Shown in pieces: positions 36,809-45,357 of a stretch of 64,000 nt of DNA. The notes under the pieces were generated by a model, which was not told the origin of the DNA, did no database searches, and saw only the letters and a program-made list of their open reading frames with translations. This DNA is from Marinobacterium nitratireducens (GTDB taxonomy: Bacteria > Pseudomonadota > Gammaproteobacteria > Pseudomonadales > Balneatricaceae), in the NCBI RefSeq assembly GCF_014645375.1, contig NZ_BMLT01000001.1:616835-680834 (forward strand), in the 5' to 3' direction. Position numbers and translations under genes: made by a program. Positions within the stretch are counted from its first letter, which is position 1. Each line of letters starts with the position of its first letter.

Positions 36809-37863
36809 CAGTGCGACCTCTTGCCGATAATCATCCAGAAGAAAAACGGCACTCCGATGATTGCTGTGACGATACCGATGGGAAACAGTGCGCCCGGCAC
36901 TATGGATTTTGACAACACCGATGCACTGGACAGCAGAAAGGCCCCGACGAGAAACGACAGCGGCAGAAAATAACGCTGATCCTCGCCGACCAGCATACGG
37001 GCGATATTCGGAGCGACGATGCCGATAAAGCCGATGATGCCGACAAAGCTGGTTACTGTGGCGGTCATCAATGCCACTATCACCAGGATTCTCAGGCGCA
37101 ACCGCGCAACATTGACCCCGAGGCTCTTTGCCCGTGACTCCCCCAGTCTCAGTGCAGTCAGCTTCCAGGCATCCCGCATCAGCAACGTCATGCAGACCAG
37201 GGTAACCGACGCGGTAATGCCGACGTTCGTCCAGGTTGCCTTGGTCAAACTGCCAAAGAGCCAGAACAGTATCTGCTGGCTGAGTTCTGGAGAGGAAACG
37301 AACTGCACCAGCGACAGTAGCGACTGAAACAGGAACAGCAGCGCAATGCCCGCCAGAATAAGCTGACCGGAGGTGATATGGCGCATCATCGCCAGGCCAA
37401 ACAGCAGCCCTGCCGACAACATGCAGCAGACGAACGCCCCCACAGGCACGGCAAGCTGGGCGCTGAGTCCGAAGGAACCGGCATACAGCATCAGGGCCGC
37501 GCCAAATCCCGCCGCCGCCGCCATGCCCAGAGTGTAGGGACTGGCCATGGGATTGTTCAGCAGGGTCTGCATCTCGGCGCCGCCGACACCCAGCACGCCA
37601 CCGACGATCAGCGCCATCAAGGCGATCGGCAGGCGAAGACTGATAACGATGACCTCGGAGGTGGGCTGCACCCCGACAGGCACACCGACCAGTCGCAACA
37701 GTACATTGACCACTTCCTCCACCCCGAGCATCGAGGGACCGGTGGCGATATCCATCACGAAGGACGCGACCAGAACACAAAACAGCGCCAGTAGAATCCA
37801 GGTACGCCGTTGCTCGTTACGACGCTGCAGACTGAGCGTCTGCGCAACAGTAGTGTTTGTCAT
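36808..37863 (-). CDS. FecCD-type ABC permease (iron-siderophore uptake)
   Basis: 351-aa inner-membrane permease of the FecCD/BtuC family, about ten transmembrane helices. Signatures are SLRLPIALMALIVGGVLGV, GAEMQTLLNNPMASPYTLGM, a GESRAKSLGVNVARLR loop and FVGIIGFIGIVAPNIARMLV near the C-terminus, as in FepD/FecC. One permease gene only, so it must form a homodimer. First gene of the minus-strand arm; divergent from the binding-protein gene with a shared 138-nt control region. Confidence 0.93.
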   Translation of the reverse strand: MTNTTVAQTLSLQRRNEQRRTWILLALFCVLVASFVMDIATGPSMLGVEEVVNVLLRLVGVPVGVQPTSEVIVISLRLPIALMALIVGGVLGVGGAEMQTLLNNPMASPYTLGMAAAAGFGAALMLYAGSFGLSAQLAVPVGAFVCCMLSAGLLFGLAMMRHITSGQLILAGIALLFLFQSLLSLVQFVSSPELSQQILFWLFGSLTKATWTNVGITASVTLVCMTLLMRDAWKLTALRLGESRAKSLGVNVARLRLRILVIVALMTATVTSFVGIIGFIGIVAPNIARMLVGEDQRYFLPLSFLVGAFLLSSASVLSKSIVPGALFPIGIVTAIIGVPFFFWMIIGKRSH

Positions 37864-37883
37864 CTGACAGAATGTGACTCCAA

Positions 37884-37900
37884 GTGAAAATCATTTGCAT
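37884..37900. promoter_or_regulatory. Fur-like box in divergent iron locus
   Basis: GTGAAAATCATTTGCAT (minus: ATGCAAATGATTTTCAC) sits between the divergent permease and binding-protein genes. Its AAATGATTTTC core resembles the Fur consensus (GATAATGATAATCATTATC), and it overlaps the -35 of the plus-strand promoter. Identification is by eye; several positions differ from consensus. Confidence 0.55.
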
Positions 37901-37924
37901 GCGCATTTTAATTAAATATATTAT
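37895..37924 (+). promoter_or_regulatory. Promoter for iron-siderophore binding protein
   Basis: TTGCAT (37895-37900), 18-nt AT-rich spacer, TATTAT (37919-37924), about 80 nt before the ATG at 38002. The Fur-like box overlaps the -35, consistent with iron repression. Confidence 0.55.
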
Positions 37925-38001
37925 CCACACAACCTCCCGGCCTGAACAATTGCCCCATTCGCCGGTTTTTCTTTCAATAAAACAAACAGTTAGGAAATCT
38001 C

Positions 38002-39084
38002 ATGCTGAAGAAACTGCTGGGCCTGACCGCCCTGATCTTCTCGTCGATGAGCTTTGCGCAAATGACGACTGTCACGGATGTGCTGGACCGCGAGGTCACC
38101 TTCGATGCGCCGGCCCAGCGTGTCGTGGTGGGCTTTTATCCCGAAGACTACATGGCGATCGGTACCGAAGCGGCCTATGACAGGGTTGTCGGCATGTCCA
38201 AGTACATCTGGCAGGCGCGCGAGGCGAACTGGGAAATGTACCTCGAGCACCGCCCGTCCCTTGATCGGATTCCCGGTATCGGCCGCGTCGATACCAAGAC
38301 ATTTTCCGTCGAAAAGGTTATCAGCCTGCAACCGGACCTGATCCTGCTGGCCGAGTGGCAGTTCAAGGGGCTGGGGAGTGAGATCGAGCGCCTGGAAAGC
38401 GCTGGTATTGCGATCGTCGTCGTCGACTACAATGCCCAGACGCTTGAGCGCCACGTTCAGAGTACCCGGCTGATTGGCGTCATCACGGGACAGGAACAGC
38501 GCGCGGAGAAGATTTCCGCCGAGTACACCCAGATTGTCGAAACCATCACCGGCCGCCTGAACGAGTCACAACTGCCGATGCCGAAGATCTATACCGAATT
38601 CGGCTCGGCCGGCGTTGACGAGATCGGTTATACCTTCGGCAAGAACATGTGGGGAGCCATTTCCAAAATGGCCGGCGGTGACAATATATCCGCGCCTTTT
38701 GTCGAATGGTGGGGCAAGCTGAATCCGGAACAGATCATCGCGGCCAATCCGGACATCATCGTCATCACCGGCTATGAAACAGCGGGAAGTCACAACGGCA
38801 TGATCATGGGTCAGGGAGTTGCGGAAAAAGACGCCAGAGAGCGCCTGGCAGGATTCAAGCAACGCCTGGGCTGGTCCACGCTGGACGCCGTCCAGAATAA
38901 TCGCCTCTATGCCGCCTATCACGGCGCCTGTCGCACCATCCTCGACGGCGCCATGATCCAGTTCTACGCAAAAGCCATGTATCCGGAACTGTTCGAGGAT
39001 CTTAACCCGGAACAGGCCTACAGGAAGTTTTACGACGATTACCTTCCGGTAACACCCGAGGGCACTTTCGTTACTGCGCTCTGA
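38002..39084 (+). CDS. Periplasmic iron-siderophore-type binding protein
   Basis: 360-aa TroA-like class III binding protein with a signal peptide (KKLLGLTALIFSSMSFA). The mature N-terminus TTVTDVLDREVTFDAPAQRVV is the usual opening of FepB/FecB/BtuF-type proteins; VEKVISLQPDLILLAEWQ and NPEQIIAANPDIIVITGYE are the two lobe motifs. It is divergent from the permease/ATPase/MFS operon, and the set makes one uptake system. Exact ligand (Fe-siderophore, heme or cobalamin) is not certain; the Fur-like box favours iron. Confidence 0.88.
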   Translation: MLKKLLGLTALIFSSMSFAQMTTVTDVLDREVTFDAPAQRVVVGFYPEDYMAIGTEAAYDRVVGMSKYIWQAREANWEMYLEHRPSLDRIPGIGRVDTKTFSVEKVISLQPDLILLAEWQFKGLGSEIERLESAGIAIVVVDYNAQTLERHVQSTRLIGVITGQEQRAEKISAEYTQIVETITGRLNESQLPMPKIYTEFGSAGVDEIGYTFGKNMWGAISKMAGGDNISAPFVEWWGKLNPEQIIAANPDIIVITGYETAGSHNGMIMGQGVAEKDARERLAGFKQRLGWSTLDAVQNNRLYAAYHGACRTILDGAMIQFYAKAMYPELFEDLNPEQAYRKFYDDYLPVTPEGTFVTAL

Positions 39085-39105
39085 AGAGCGATCGTCGGAA
39101 ACAAA

Positions 39106-39131
39106 AAAGGGCCCGTGATTGCGGGCCCTTT
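39106..39131. terminator. Rho-independent bidirectional terminator
   Basis: AAAGGGCCCG-TGATTG-CGGGCCCTTT, 10-bp perfect stem flanked by A's on one side and T's on the other, 21 nt after the binding-protein stop. It also lies downstream of the small minus-strand gene at 39170. Confidence 0.85.
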
Positions 39132-39169
39132 CCTGTTTGGCAGCCGACAGCCGGCTGTTGTAGCTGCCG

Positions 39170-39316
39170 TTAGCGGCTTTCGCCGGCAGCGGCGGAATCC
39201 TTGGCGATCTGCTTGCGCAGGAAGCCGATACCGAAGACGACCATGCCGATGCAACCGGCCACGATCAGAATGCTGGGCGCAAAGGAAACCAGGCTGTATT
39301 TGTCGATACCTGTCAT
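39170..39316 (-). CDS. 48-aa single-pass membrane protein
   Basis: Reads MTGIDKYSLVSF, then the hydrophobic APSILIVAGCIGMVVFGIGF, then LRKQIAKDSAAAGESR. One transmembrane helix with a positive (LRKQ) cytoplasmic-side flank predicts N-out/C-in. Codons are strongly GC3-biased, like neighbouring genes. An AGGT lies about 10 nt upstream of the ATG, and the terminator at 39106-39131 is just beyond its stop. No homology recognised. It is on its own between the iron locus and the dehydrogenase. Confidence 0.55.
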   Translation of the reverse strand: MTGIDKYSLVSFAPSILIVAGCIGMVVFGIGFLRKQIAKDSAAAGESR

Positions 39317-39522
39317 AGAACTGTACCTGTGATGCTGTGCCCTATTCCGGGTCCGGCGGTTTCGCTCTGTCGGCGCGTCCGGCCCGAGGGCATTAAATTT
39401 CCGCTTGCCGGCAGGACGATTCCTGCCGCGAGCAACCTCGAAGACGGTTGCGATTCTAACCGCAAGGCGAATAAATGACCAGCATCAATGCGTCAGGCAG
39501 ATTCCCCGGCCGGGCCAGAGCC

Positions 39523-40392
39523 TCAGTCGTCCCGCTCCAGGCGCCGCACCAGGCTGCAGGTGTCCCAGCGTCCGCCGCCCATGGCCTGAACATCGGCGTA
39601 GAACTGATCGAGCAGCGCCGTGACCGGCAGGCTGGCGCCGTTGTTGCGCGCCTCCTCCAGCGCGATCCGAAGATCCTTGCGCATCCAGTCGACGGCGAAG
39701 CCGAAATCGAACTCGCCATCGAGCATGGCTTCGTGCCGGTTGTCCATCTGCCAGGATCCGGCAGCACCATGACGGATAACGTCGAATACGGCGCGGCCAT
39801 CTAGCCCGGAACGTTTGATGAAATGCACCGCCTCCGCCAGCCCCTGCACCGCACCCGCGACGCAGATCTGGTTGACCATCTTGGCCAGCTGACCGCTGCC
39901 GGCCTCCCCCAGCAAGCGCGATGATTTCGCGTAGGCGGCAATCACCGGCTCGACGCGGGCGAAGACGCTTGCCTCGCCGCCACACATGATGCTGAGCACG
40001 CCGTTCTGGGCGCCGGCCTGCCCACCGGAAACCGGCGCATCGAGAAAGTGAAGACCACGCTCTTTAGCCGCCTTGTCGAGCTCGCGCGCCACATCGGCCG
40101 AAGCGGTGGTATGGTCGACCAGAACGCAGCCCTGCCCCATTCCGGCGAAAACGCCGCCATCTCCCAGCACCAGCTGCCGAAGATCGTCATCGTTGCCTAC
40201 ACAGGTGAAAACGATCTCGGCGCCGGACGCCGCCCCGGCCGGTGTTTCGCTCATTCGGCCGCCAAATTCCGCAAGCCACTGACGGGCCCTGGCCGTGGTA
40301 CGGTTGTAAACACAGACATCGTGTCCCTTGCTCAGCAGATGCGAGGCCATGGGGTACCCCATGGTACCCAGCCCCAGAAATGCGACCTTCAT
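39523..40392 (-). CDS. Beta-hydroxyacid dehydrogenase (GarR/3-HIBADH family), paralog 1
   Basis: 289-aa NAD(P)-dependent oxidoreductase. Rossmann motif FLGLGTMGYPMASHL at the N-terminus, substrate-binding DAPVSGGQAGAQNG (about residue 120), and the catalytic Lys in GSGQLAKMVNQI (about 170), the standard three signatures. Could reduce tartronate semialdehyde or a succinic or glyoxylic semialdehyde, or oxidise 3-hydroxyisobutyrate. A diverged paralog lies at 52184-53116. ATG preceded by a GGAG; no operon partner. Confidence 0.9.
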   Translation of the reverse strand: MKVAFLGLGTMGYPMASHLLSKGHDVCVYNRTTARARQWLAEFGGRMSETPAGAASGAEIVFTCVGNDDDLRQLVLGDGGVFAGMGQGCVLVDHTTASADVARELDKAAKERGLHFLDAPVSGGQAGAQNGVLSIMCGGEASVFARVEPVIAAYAKSSRLLGEAGSGQLAKMVNQICVAGAVQGLAEAVHFIKRSGLDGRAVFDVIRHGAAGSWQMDNRHEAMLDGEFDFGFAVDWMRKDLRIALEEARNNGASLPVTALLDQFYADVQAMGGGRWDTCSLVRRLERDD

Positions 40393-40550
40393 CGTGACTC
40401 CTTCCAGCTCTTAAACGGTTGAAAAGCGTATTCGTCTGCCCCTTTATGCCACAGCTAGGCGACCCGTTGCCAATCCCGAAGCCGAACCGCTGGCCATGCT
40501 GGCGCAGCATTTCTGTTAAGCTTGGCTAAAACGTACAGACCGGAGGCACC

Positions 40551-41039
40551 ATGCGGGCTTTGATCGGGGGCGTACTGCTGGCATTCGGGCTGGCAACGAC
40601 AGCCGCGCCGGCCACTGAGGCCGTCTATTCACTTGAGTACAGGGATCTCGAGCACCAGCCGGCACCGCTTGCGGAATACCGCGGCAAGGTGCTGCTGCTG
40701 AATTTCTGGGCCACCTGGTGCCCTCCCTGTGTGCGCGAGATGCCGTCGATGGACCGTTTGCAGCAGCGGTTTTCTGCCGACGAACTGGCGGTGATCGCGG
40801 TCAATGTCGGCGAGAACCGGGAGGGCATCGAGGACTTCCGGCAACGCCTCGACCACCCGCTGCGCTTTCGCATACTGCTCGATGAAAGCGGCAGCGCCTT
40901 TACCGAACTGGGCATCCCCGGCCTGCCGATGACCTTCCTCTACGACCGGGACGGCAACCTTGTCGAAACCCACGCCGGCGCCGATGACTGGGACTCGGAT
41001 GCGCGGGTCGAACAGATAGAGGCGTTGCTGAAACCGTAG
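40551..41039 (+). CDS. TlpA-like periplasmic thioredoxin
   Basis: 162-aa exported thiol-disulfide protein. Signal peptide (GVLLAFGLATTAAPATEA), then the thioredoxin fold with the active site NFWATWCPPCVREMPSMDR (CPPC) and the cis-Pro loop GIPGLPMTFLYD. TlpA/ResA-like proteins reduce disulfides, for example in cytochrome maturation. It is a candidate client of DsbD elsewhere in the window. Its TAG stop lies within the first bases of a GTAGGATGGGT repeat. Confidence 0.93.
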   Translation: MRALIGGVLLAFGLATTAAPATEAVYSLEYRDLEHQPAPLAEYRGKVLLLNFWATWCPPCVREMPSMDRLQQRFSADELAVIAVNVGENREGIEDFRQRLDHPLRFRILLDESGSAFTELGIPGLPMTFLYDRDGNLVETHAGADDWDSDARVEQIEALLKP

Positions 41040-41228
41040 GATGGGTCAAGCGATGCAGCGGGACAAATCTTCCGTCACCACGTGGCCCGGGGATCGCGGC
41101 CCCATCATGTCGATCGTATTGCAGATCGACTGGCCTCGGCGGGCACTCAACTTTCGGTTCCCAGTGGGTTCGATGCGGCGCGAACCATCAATCCGCCACA
41201 AGATGGGTTGCGCGACGCCCTGCATCGC
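41036..41228. repeat. GTAGGATGGGT-type dispersed repeat
   Basis: Starts GTAGGATGGGT (41036) and has GATGGGTTGC followed by CGACGCCCT near its other end; GCGATGCAG (41050-41058) and CTGCATCGC (41220-41228) form inner inverted arms. The GATGGGTTGC / CGACGCCCT block matches the reverse complement of the left unit of the element at 13846-13918. The far end is less sharp than in the 13.8-kb copy. It supplies the stop codon of the TlpA-like gene. Confidence 0.55.
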
Positions 41229-41275
41229 GCCGGGGACGGATTGACTGCTGCCAAGCGTCGCTACATTAGCTTCAC

Positions 41276-42451
41276 TCAATGCTTATAGGGATCCGCGGCA
41301 TCGAGCAGACCGTCGCCGAGGAACTGGTAGGCCAGCACTACCAGAATCACCGGTATCACCGGATACAGCAACCAGGGATAGAGCACCACATAGTTGATGT
41401 TCTGCGCCTCGTTCAGCAGCACCCCCCAACTGGTGACCGGTGGCCGAAGCCCCAGCCCCAGAAAGCTCAGCGCCGTCTCGCCGAGAATCATGGTCGGGAT
41501 CGACAGCGTCGCCGAGGCGATCAGGTGACTGACGAAACTCGGCATCAGGTGCTTCATGATCACGCGTCCGGGTTTGGCCCCCATCAGCTGAGCCGCGACG
41601 CAGAAATCCTCCTCACGCAGGGCCAGCAGCTTCGAGCGCACGGCGCGCGCGAGCCCGGGCCAGTCGAGCAACGCCAGCAACACGGTGATGCCGATAAAGA
41701 TCAGCGTCGGCGGCCAGGTCACCGGCAGTATGGCCGATAAGGTCATCAGCAGAGGCAGCATCGGGAAAGAGCGTATGATCTCGATTACGCGCTGCACCAC
41801 CGTATCGACCATGCCGCCGTAGTAACCCGCCACCCCGCCGATGGTAATGCCGAGAAAGAAGCTGATGGTGATGCCGATCAGCCCCAGGGTCAGCGAAATC
41901 CGTGCGCCGTAGATGATGCGCGACAGCATGTCGCGGCCGAGCCGGTCGGTGCCGAGCAAAAACAACTGCCCGTCCTGCGACGGACAGACCAGGTGAAAGC
42001 TGCCCTCCACAAGCCCCCAGAAACGATAGCCGGCGCCGGGATAATCGTTGCCCGAACAGAAGAAACGCAACGGATGGCGCTGGGTGCGGTCCTCGCCGTA
42101 TACCCACCGCAGGTTTTCCATATCGAGGCTTACCTCGATGCCGTAGACGAAAGGCCCGACAAACTCGCCATCATCGAAAAAATGCAGTTCCTGCGGCGGC
42201 GCGAACAGATAGCGGGTATGACGCTCTTCCAGGTCGTACGGCGCAACAGCCTCGGCGAAAATCACCACCAGGTACATCAGGGTCAGAAAGCTGGCGCTTA
42301 TCACCGCCAGCCGGTGACGCTTGAGCTTCCACCAGGCCAGGCGCCACTGCGAGGCCATGTAGTAGCGCTCCTGCTCCGGCGTCAGCTCCAGCACCGAATG
42401 CGGGTTGAAGGGCTCCGGGTTGACGTAGTGTTCCACTGGCCGCCGGCTCAT
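41276..42451 (-). CDS. Oligopeptide-type ABC permease (DppC/OppC-like)
   Basis: 391-aa inner-membrane permease, longer than DppC (about 300 aa) because of a large periplasmic loop (about residues 60-160) after the first helix. The DppC-type ATPase-contact loop is DFCVAAQLMGAKPGRVIMKHLMP with LSFLGLGLRPPVTSWG downstream, both diagnostic. It overlaps the upstream permease stop by 4 nt. Last gene of the operon ATPase-binding protein-permease-permease. Confidence 0.92.
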   Translation of the reverse strand: MSRRPVEHYVNPEPFNPHSVLELTPEQERYYMASQWRLAWWKLKRHRLAVISASFLTLMYLVVIFAEAVAPYDLEERHTRYLFAPPQELHFFDDGEFVGPFVYGIEVSLDMENLRWVYGEDRTQRHPLRFFCSGNDYPGAGYRFWGLVEGSFHLVCPSQDGQLFLLGTDRLGRDMLSRIIYGARISLTLGLIGITISFFLGITIGGVAGYYGGMVDTVVQRVIEIIRSFPMLPLLMTLSAILPVTWPPTLIFIGITVLLALLDWPGLARAVRSKLLALREEDFCVAAQLMGAKPGRVIMKHLMPSFVSHLIASATLSIPTMILGETALSFLGLGLRPPVTSWGVLLNEAQNINYVVLYPWLLYPVIPVILVVLAYQFLGDGLLDAADPYKH

Positions 42452-43446
42452 CGTTTGCGTCCTCCTTCGAGCCGGATGCGCGGATCCAGCACCGCCAGCG
42501 CCAGGTCCGATATCAGGGTGCCAACCACCGTCAGCAGGGAAATGAACATCAGGAAGCTGCCGGCCAGATACATATCCTGCGACTGCAGCGCCTTGAGCAG
42601 CATGGGCCCGGTGGTCTCGAGCCCGAGTACCACCGAAACGATCACGGCGCCGGAGATCATTTCCGGCAGCAGATTGCCGATGTCGGCGATGAAGGGGTTG
42701 AGCGCCATGCGCAGCGGATACTTCACCAGTACCTTGCCGGGCGCGAGCCCCTTGGCCTTGGCGGTCACCACATACTGCTTGTGCAGCTCATCGAGGAGAT
42801 TGGCGCGCAGACGCCGGATCATGCCCGCGGTACCCGCGGTGCCGATGACGATCACCGGCACCCAGAGATGCTCGAGCACCGACATCGCCTTGCCCCAGGT
42901 CCAGGGCTGGTCGATGTAGCGCGCATCCATGAGACCGCCGATATCGGTGCCGAAATAGGCCTTGGCGAGGTACATCAGTATCAGCGCCAGCAGGAAGTTG
43001 GGCGTCGCCAGGCCGATAAAGCCTAGAAACGACAGCGCAAAATCGCCGGCGCTGTACTGACGCACCGCCGAATAGACGCCGATCGGGAACGACATCACAT
43101 AGACGAACAGCGTGGTGACGAAGGCGACCACCATGGTCATGAACATGCGATCGCCCACCACCTCGCTGACCGGCTTGTCGTGCTCGAAGGAGTGCCCGAG
43201 ATCCCCCTGCAACAGGCCGCCGACCCAGTACAGGTACTGTTCCACGGGGTTGCGGTCGAGACCGTACTCCTCACGCAGATAGGCAATGCGTTCCTGGCTG
43301 ACGTTTTCGCCCTGCGACTGCAGTTCGTTGACCATGGTGGTGAGATAATCGCCGGGCGGCAGCTGAATGATGGTAAATACCAGCACGCTGATCACCAGCA
43401 GCGTGGGTATCATCATCAGGACGCGACGCACGATATATCGCAGCAT
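42448..43446 (-). CDS. Oligopeptide-type ABC permease (DppB/OppB-like)
   Basis: 332-aa permease of the DppB class. N-terminal LRYIVRRVLMMIPTLLVISVLVF and DPPGDY-like QLPPGDYLTTM, a later LDRNPVEQYLYWVGGLLQGDLG block, and the contact loop YVVTAKAKGLAPGKVLVKYPL. Six predicted helices. Pairs with the DppC-like protein encoded next. It begins 3 nt after the binding-protein stop, so it is co-transcribed. Confidence 0.93.
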   Translation of the reverse strand: MLRYIVRRVLMMIPTLLVISVLVFTIIQLPPGDYLTTMVNELQSQGENVSQERIAYLREEYGLDRNPVEQYLYWVGGLLQGDLGHSFEHDKPVSEVVGDRMFMTMVVAFVTTLFVYVMSFPIGVYSAVRQYSAGDFALSFLGFIGLATPNFLLALILMYLAKAYFGTDIGGLMDARYIDQPWTWGKAMSVLEHLWVPVIVIGTAGTAGMIRRLRANLLDELHKQYVVTAKAKGLAPGKVLVKYPLRMALNPFIADIGNLLPEMISGAVIVSVVLGLETTGPMLLKALQSQDMYLAGSFLMFISLLTVVGTLISDLALAVLDPRIRLEGGRKR

Positions 43447-43449
43447 GAA

Positions 43450-45357
43450 TCAGGGCTCCGGTTTAAGCCAGAAGGTATCGGGTGAATACAGCCCGAAATG
43501 GGCGCCCGGATCCCAGTTCCATATCCCCTCGTCCGGCACGTTCTGCAGCTGGCTGTCGATCGCGATCGGCTGCATCACCCCGGCCAGGATTCCGATGGAG
43601 AAGACATTGTCGGCGTGTACGTCCAGCATCTGCTGCCAGGCTTCCCTGCGACCCTGTTCGCTCTCGGCGCCGTACCAGCTGCCGAGCAGTTCCATCAGAT
43701 GCTTGGCCTCCGGCATGTCGATGGGCGAACCGGCCGCACCGTTGGTCTCGTAGTACTGGCCGAACTTGGGCCACTGGTAATATTCCTGCTTCACAGGCGC
43801 CAGTTCATAGGGTGAGTTGGCGACCGTGGCAATACCGTTCTCCAGGCCCGACGAGATCGTCATCTGGGCTTCGCCGGCATAAACCCGGCGCCGGACGTTA
43901 TCGAGGTTGGACGGCTTGATATGCAGCTGCACGCCGATCTGGCGCCAGGAGTCCGCGATCAGCTGCAGTACGTCCGCCTGCTCGCTGGTGCCGTCGAAGG
44001 TCTCGACGATGATCTCGAGCGAGCGGCCGTCCGGCAGCTTGCGGATCCCGGCGTTATCGCGGTCGGTCAGGCCGATGTCGTCGAGCAGCGCATTGGCCTT
44101 GTCGATATCGAACTCGGCCCAGCGCTCGCGATACTCGGGCTTGTAAAGCGGCGACCGGGGCAACAACGTATTCTGCCCGGTCACGGCCATGCCGTAGTAA
44201 ATGACCCTGTTGATCTCGGCACGGTTGATGGCCAGCGACAGCGCACGCCGAAAGCGCACGTCCCGGAACAGCTCGCGCCATGCCGGATCCTCGTGGTTGA
44301 GATTGGGGAACAGCGCCTGGTGCGCTCCCTTGGCGATTTGCCACAACGCTACGCGGAAGCCGTAATCCGGCGCGTTGCGCTTGAGCAGCGTATAGTCGCT
44401 GAAACGCAGGTACTGGGCCTGCAGGTCGGTTTCGCCGGTCGCCGCCTTGGCGGGGATCAGCTTCGATTCGGTGATACCCATGACGATCGAATCGATATAG
44501 GGCAGCTGATTGCCCTCGGGATCGACGCGATGGAAGTAGGGATTGCGCTCGAAGAGGTAACGGCTGCTGGGGCTCGCGGTGGTCTGATGCCAGGGCTGCA
44601 GCACCGGCAGGTCGGGATTGTCATTGCGATACAGGCGCCCGAGCGAGGTGTGCAACGCCGACCAGTCGCGCTTGTGCTGCTGCTCGACCCGCTGCGCCAG
44701 CTCTCCGGCATCGGCGTACTTCTCGTGGAACTGCTTCATGTAGTGCGCCGGCGCATAGATATAGAGCGGTGCCGCCGCCGCCAGCGAGGCGAGAAAGTCG
44801 GGGTTGGGGTCCTGCCACTCATAGCGCACGGTGGTGGCGTCCGGGAAGGTGACGGTGGGAAAGCGGCCATTGACCTTGAGCAGCGCAGGCGGGCCGACAG
44901 GATACAGCTGCTCGTTGTTGGCAACATCCTCCCACCAGTATCGAAAATCTTCCGAGGTGAAGGGTTCACCGTCGGACCAGCGATGCCCCTCGCGCAGATG
45001 CAGCGTGAAGACCCGCTCATGGTCGACCTCGACCGACTCGAGGATGTCGGGCACCAGCTCGAGCTGCTCGCTATAGCCGACCAGACGCGCGTAACCGTAG
45101 ACGGTCATGCGACGGGTGTCCTTTTCCTTGCCCATCAGCATGCTCAGCTTGCCGCCGTACTGGCCGACCTTCCTGCCAAGCGCCTCGTAGTCGAGCTGCA
45201 GCGGCTTTTGCGGCAGCCGCTGCTCCAGGGGCGGCAGCGTCCCGGCCGCCACCTGCTCTGCCAGCGCGGGCGCCTCGTTGTAGGCAGCCGACACCGGCGC
45301 GTACAGCGCCATCGACAGCAGCATGGCAGCGGCACTGCAGTTGTAAATAGACTTCAT
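43450..45357 (-). CDS. Family 5 extracellular solute-binding protein
   Basis: 635-aa periplasmic binding protein (SBP_bac_5) with a signal peptide ([22 protein letters not shown]). The family pattern [22 protein letters not shown] is present, along with [20 protein letters not shown]. Such transporters take peptides, nickel or oligosaccharides; the mature start [20 protein letters not shown] resembles a branch found with YejABEF-like or oligosaccharide systems, so substrate is open. The start at 45357 overlaps the ATPase stop by 4 nt; an earlier in-frame start would add 91 codons that overlap the ATPase frame. Confidence 0.92.
   Translation of the reverse strand: MKSIYNCSAAAMLLSMALYAPVSAAYNEAPALAEQVAAGTLPPLEQRLPQKPLQLDYEALGRKVGQYGGKLSMLMGKEKDTRRMTVYGYARLVGYSEQLELVPDILESVEVDHERVFTLHLREGHRWSDGEPFTSEDFRYWWEDVANNEQLYPVGPPALLKVNGRFPTVTFPDATTVRYEWQDPNPDFLASLAAAAPLYIYAPAHYMKQFHEKYADAGELAQRVEQQHKRDWSALHTSLGRLYRNDNPDLPVLQPWHQTTASPSSRYLFERNPYFHRVDPEGNQLPYIDSIVMGITESKLIPAKAATGETDLQAQYLRFSDYTLLKRNAPDYGFRVALWQIAKGAHQALFPNLNHEDPAWRELFRDVRFRRALSLAINRAEINRVIYYGMAVTGQNTLLPRSPLYKPEYRERWAEFDIDKANALLDDIGLTDRDNAGIRKLPDGRSLEIIVETFDGTSEQADVLQLIADSWRQIGVQLHIKPSNLDNVRRRVYAGEAQMTISSGLENGIATVANSPYELAPVKQEYYQWPKFGQYYETNGAAGSPIDMPEAKHLMELLGSWYGAESEQGRREAWQQMLDVHADNVFSIGILAGVMQPIAIDSQLQNVPDEGIWNWDPGAHFGLYSPDTFWLKPEP

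Noticed and set aside
36809-37780. Upstream extension of the iron ABC ATPase frame to a ~598-codon ORF
   Set aside because: This stretch is the frame-shifted shadow of the FecCD permease; the ATPase begins at 36808 with family motifs right after.
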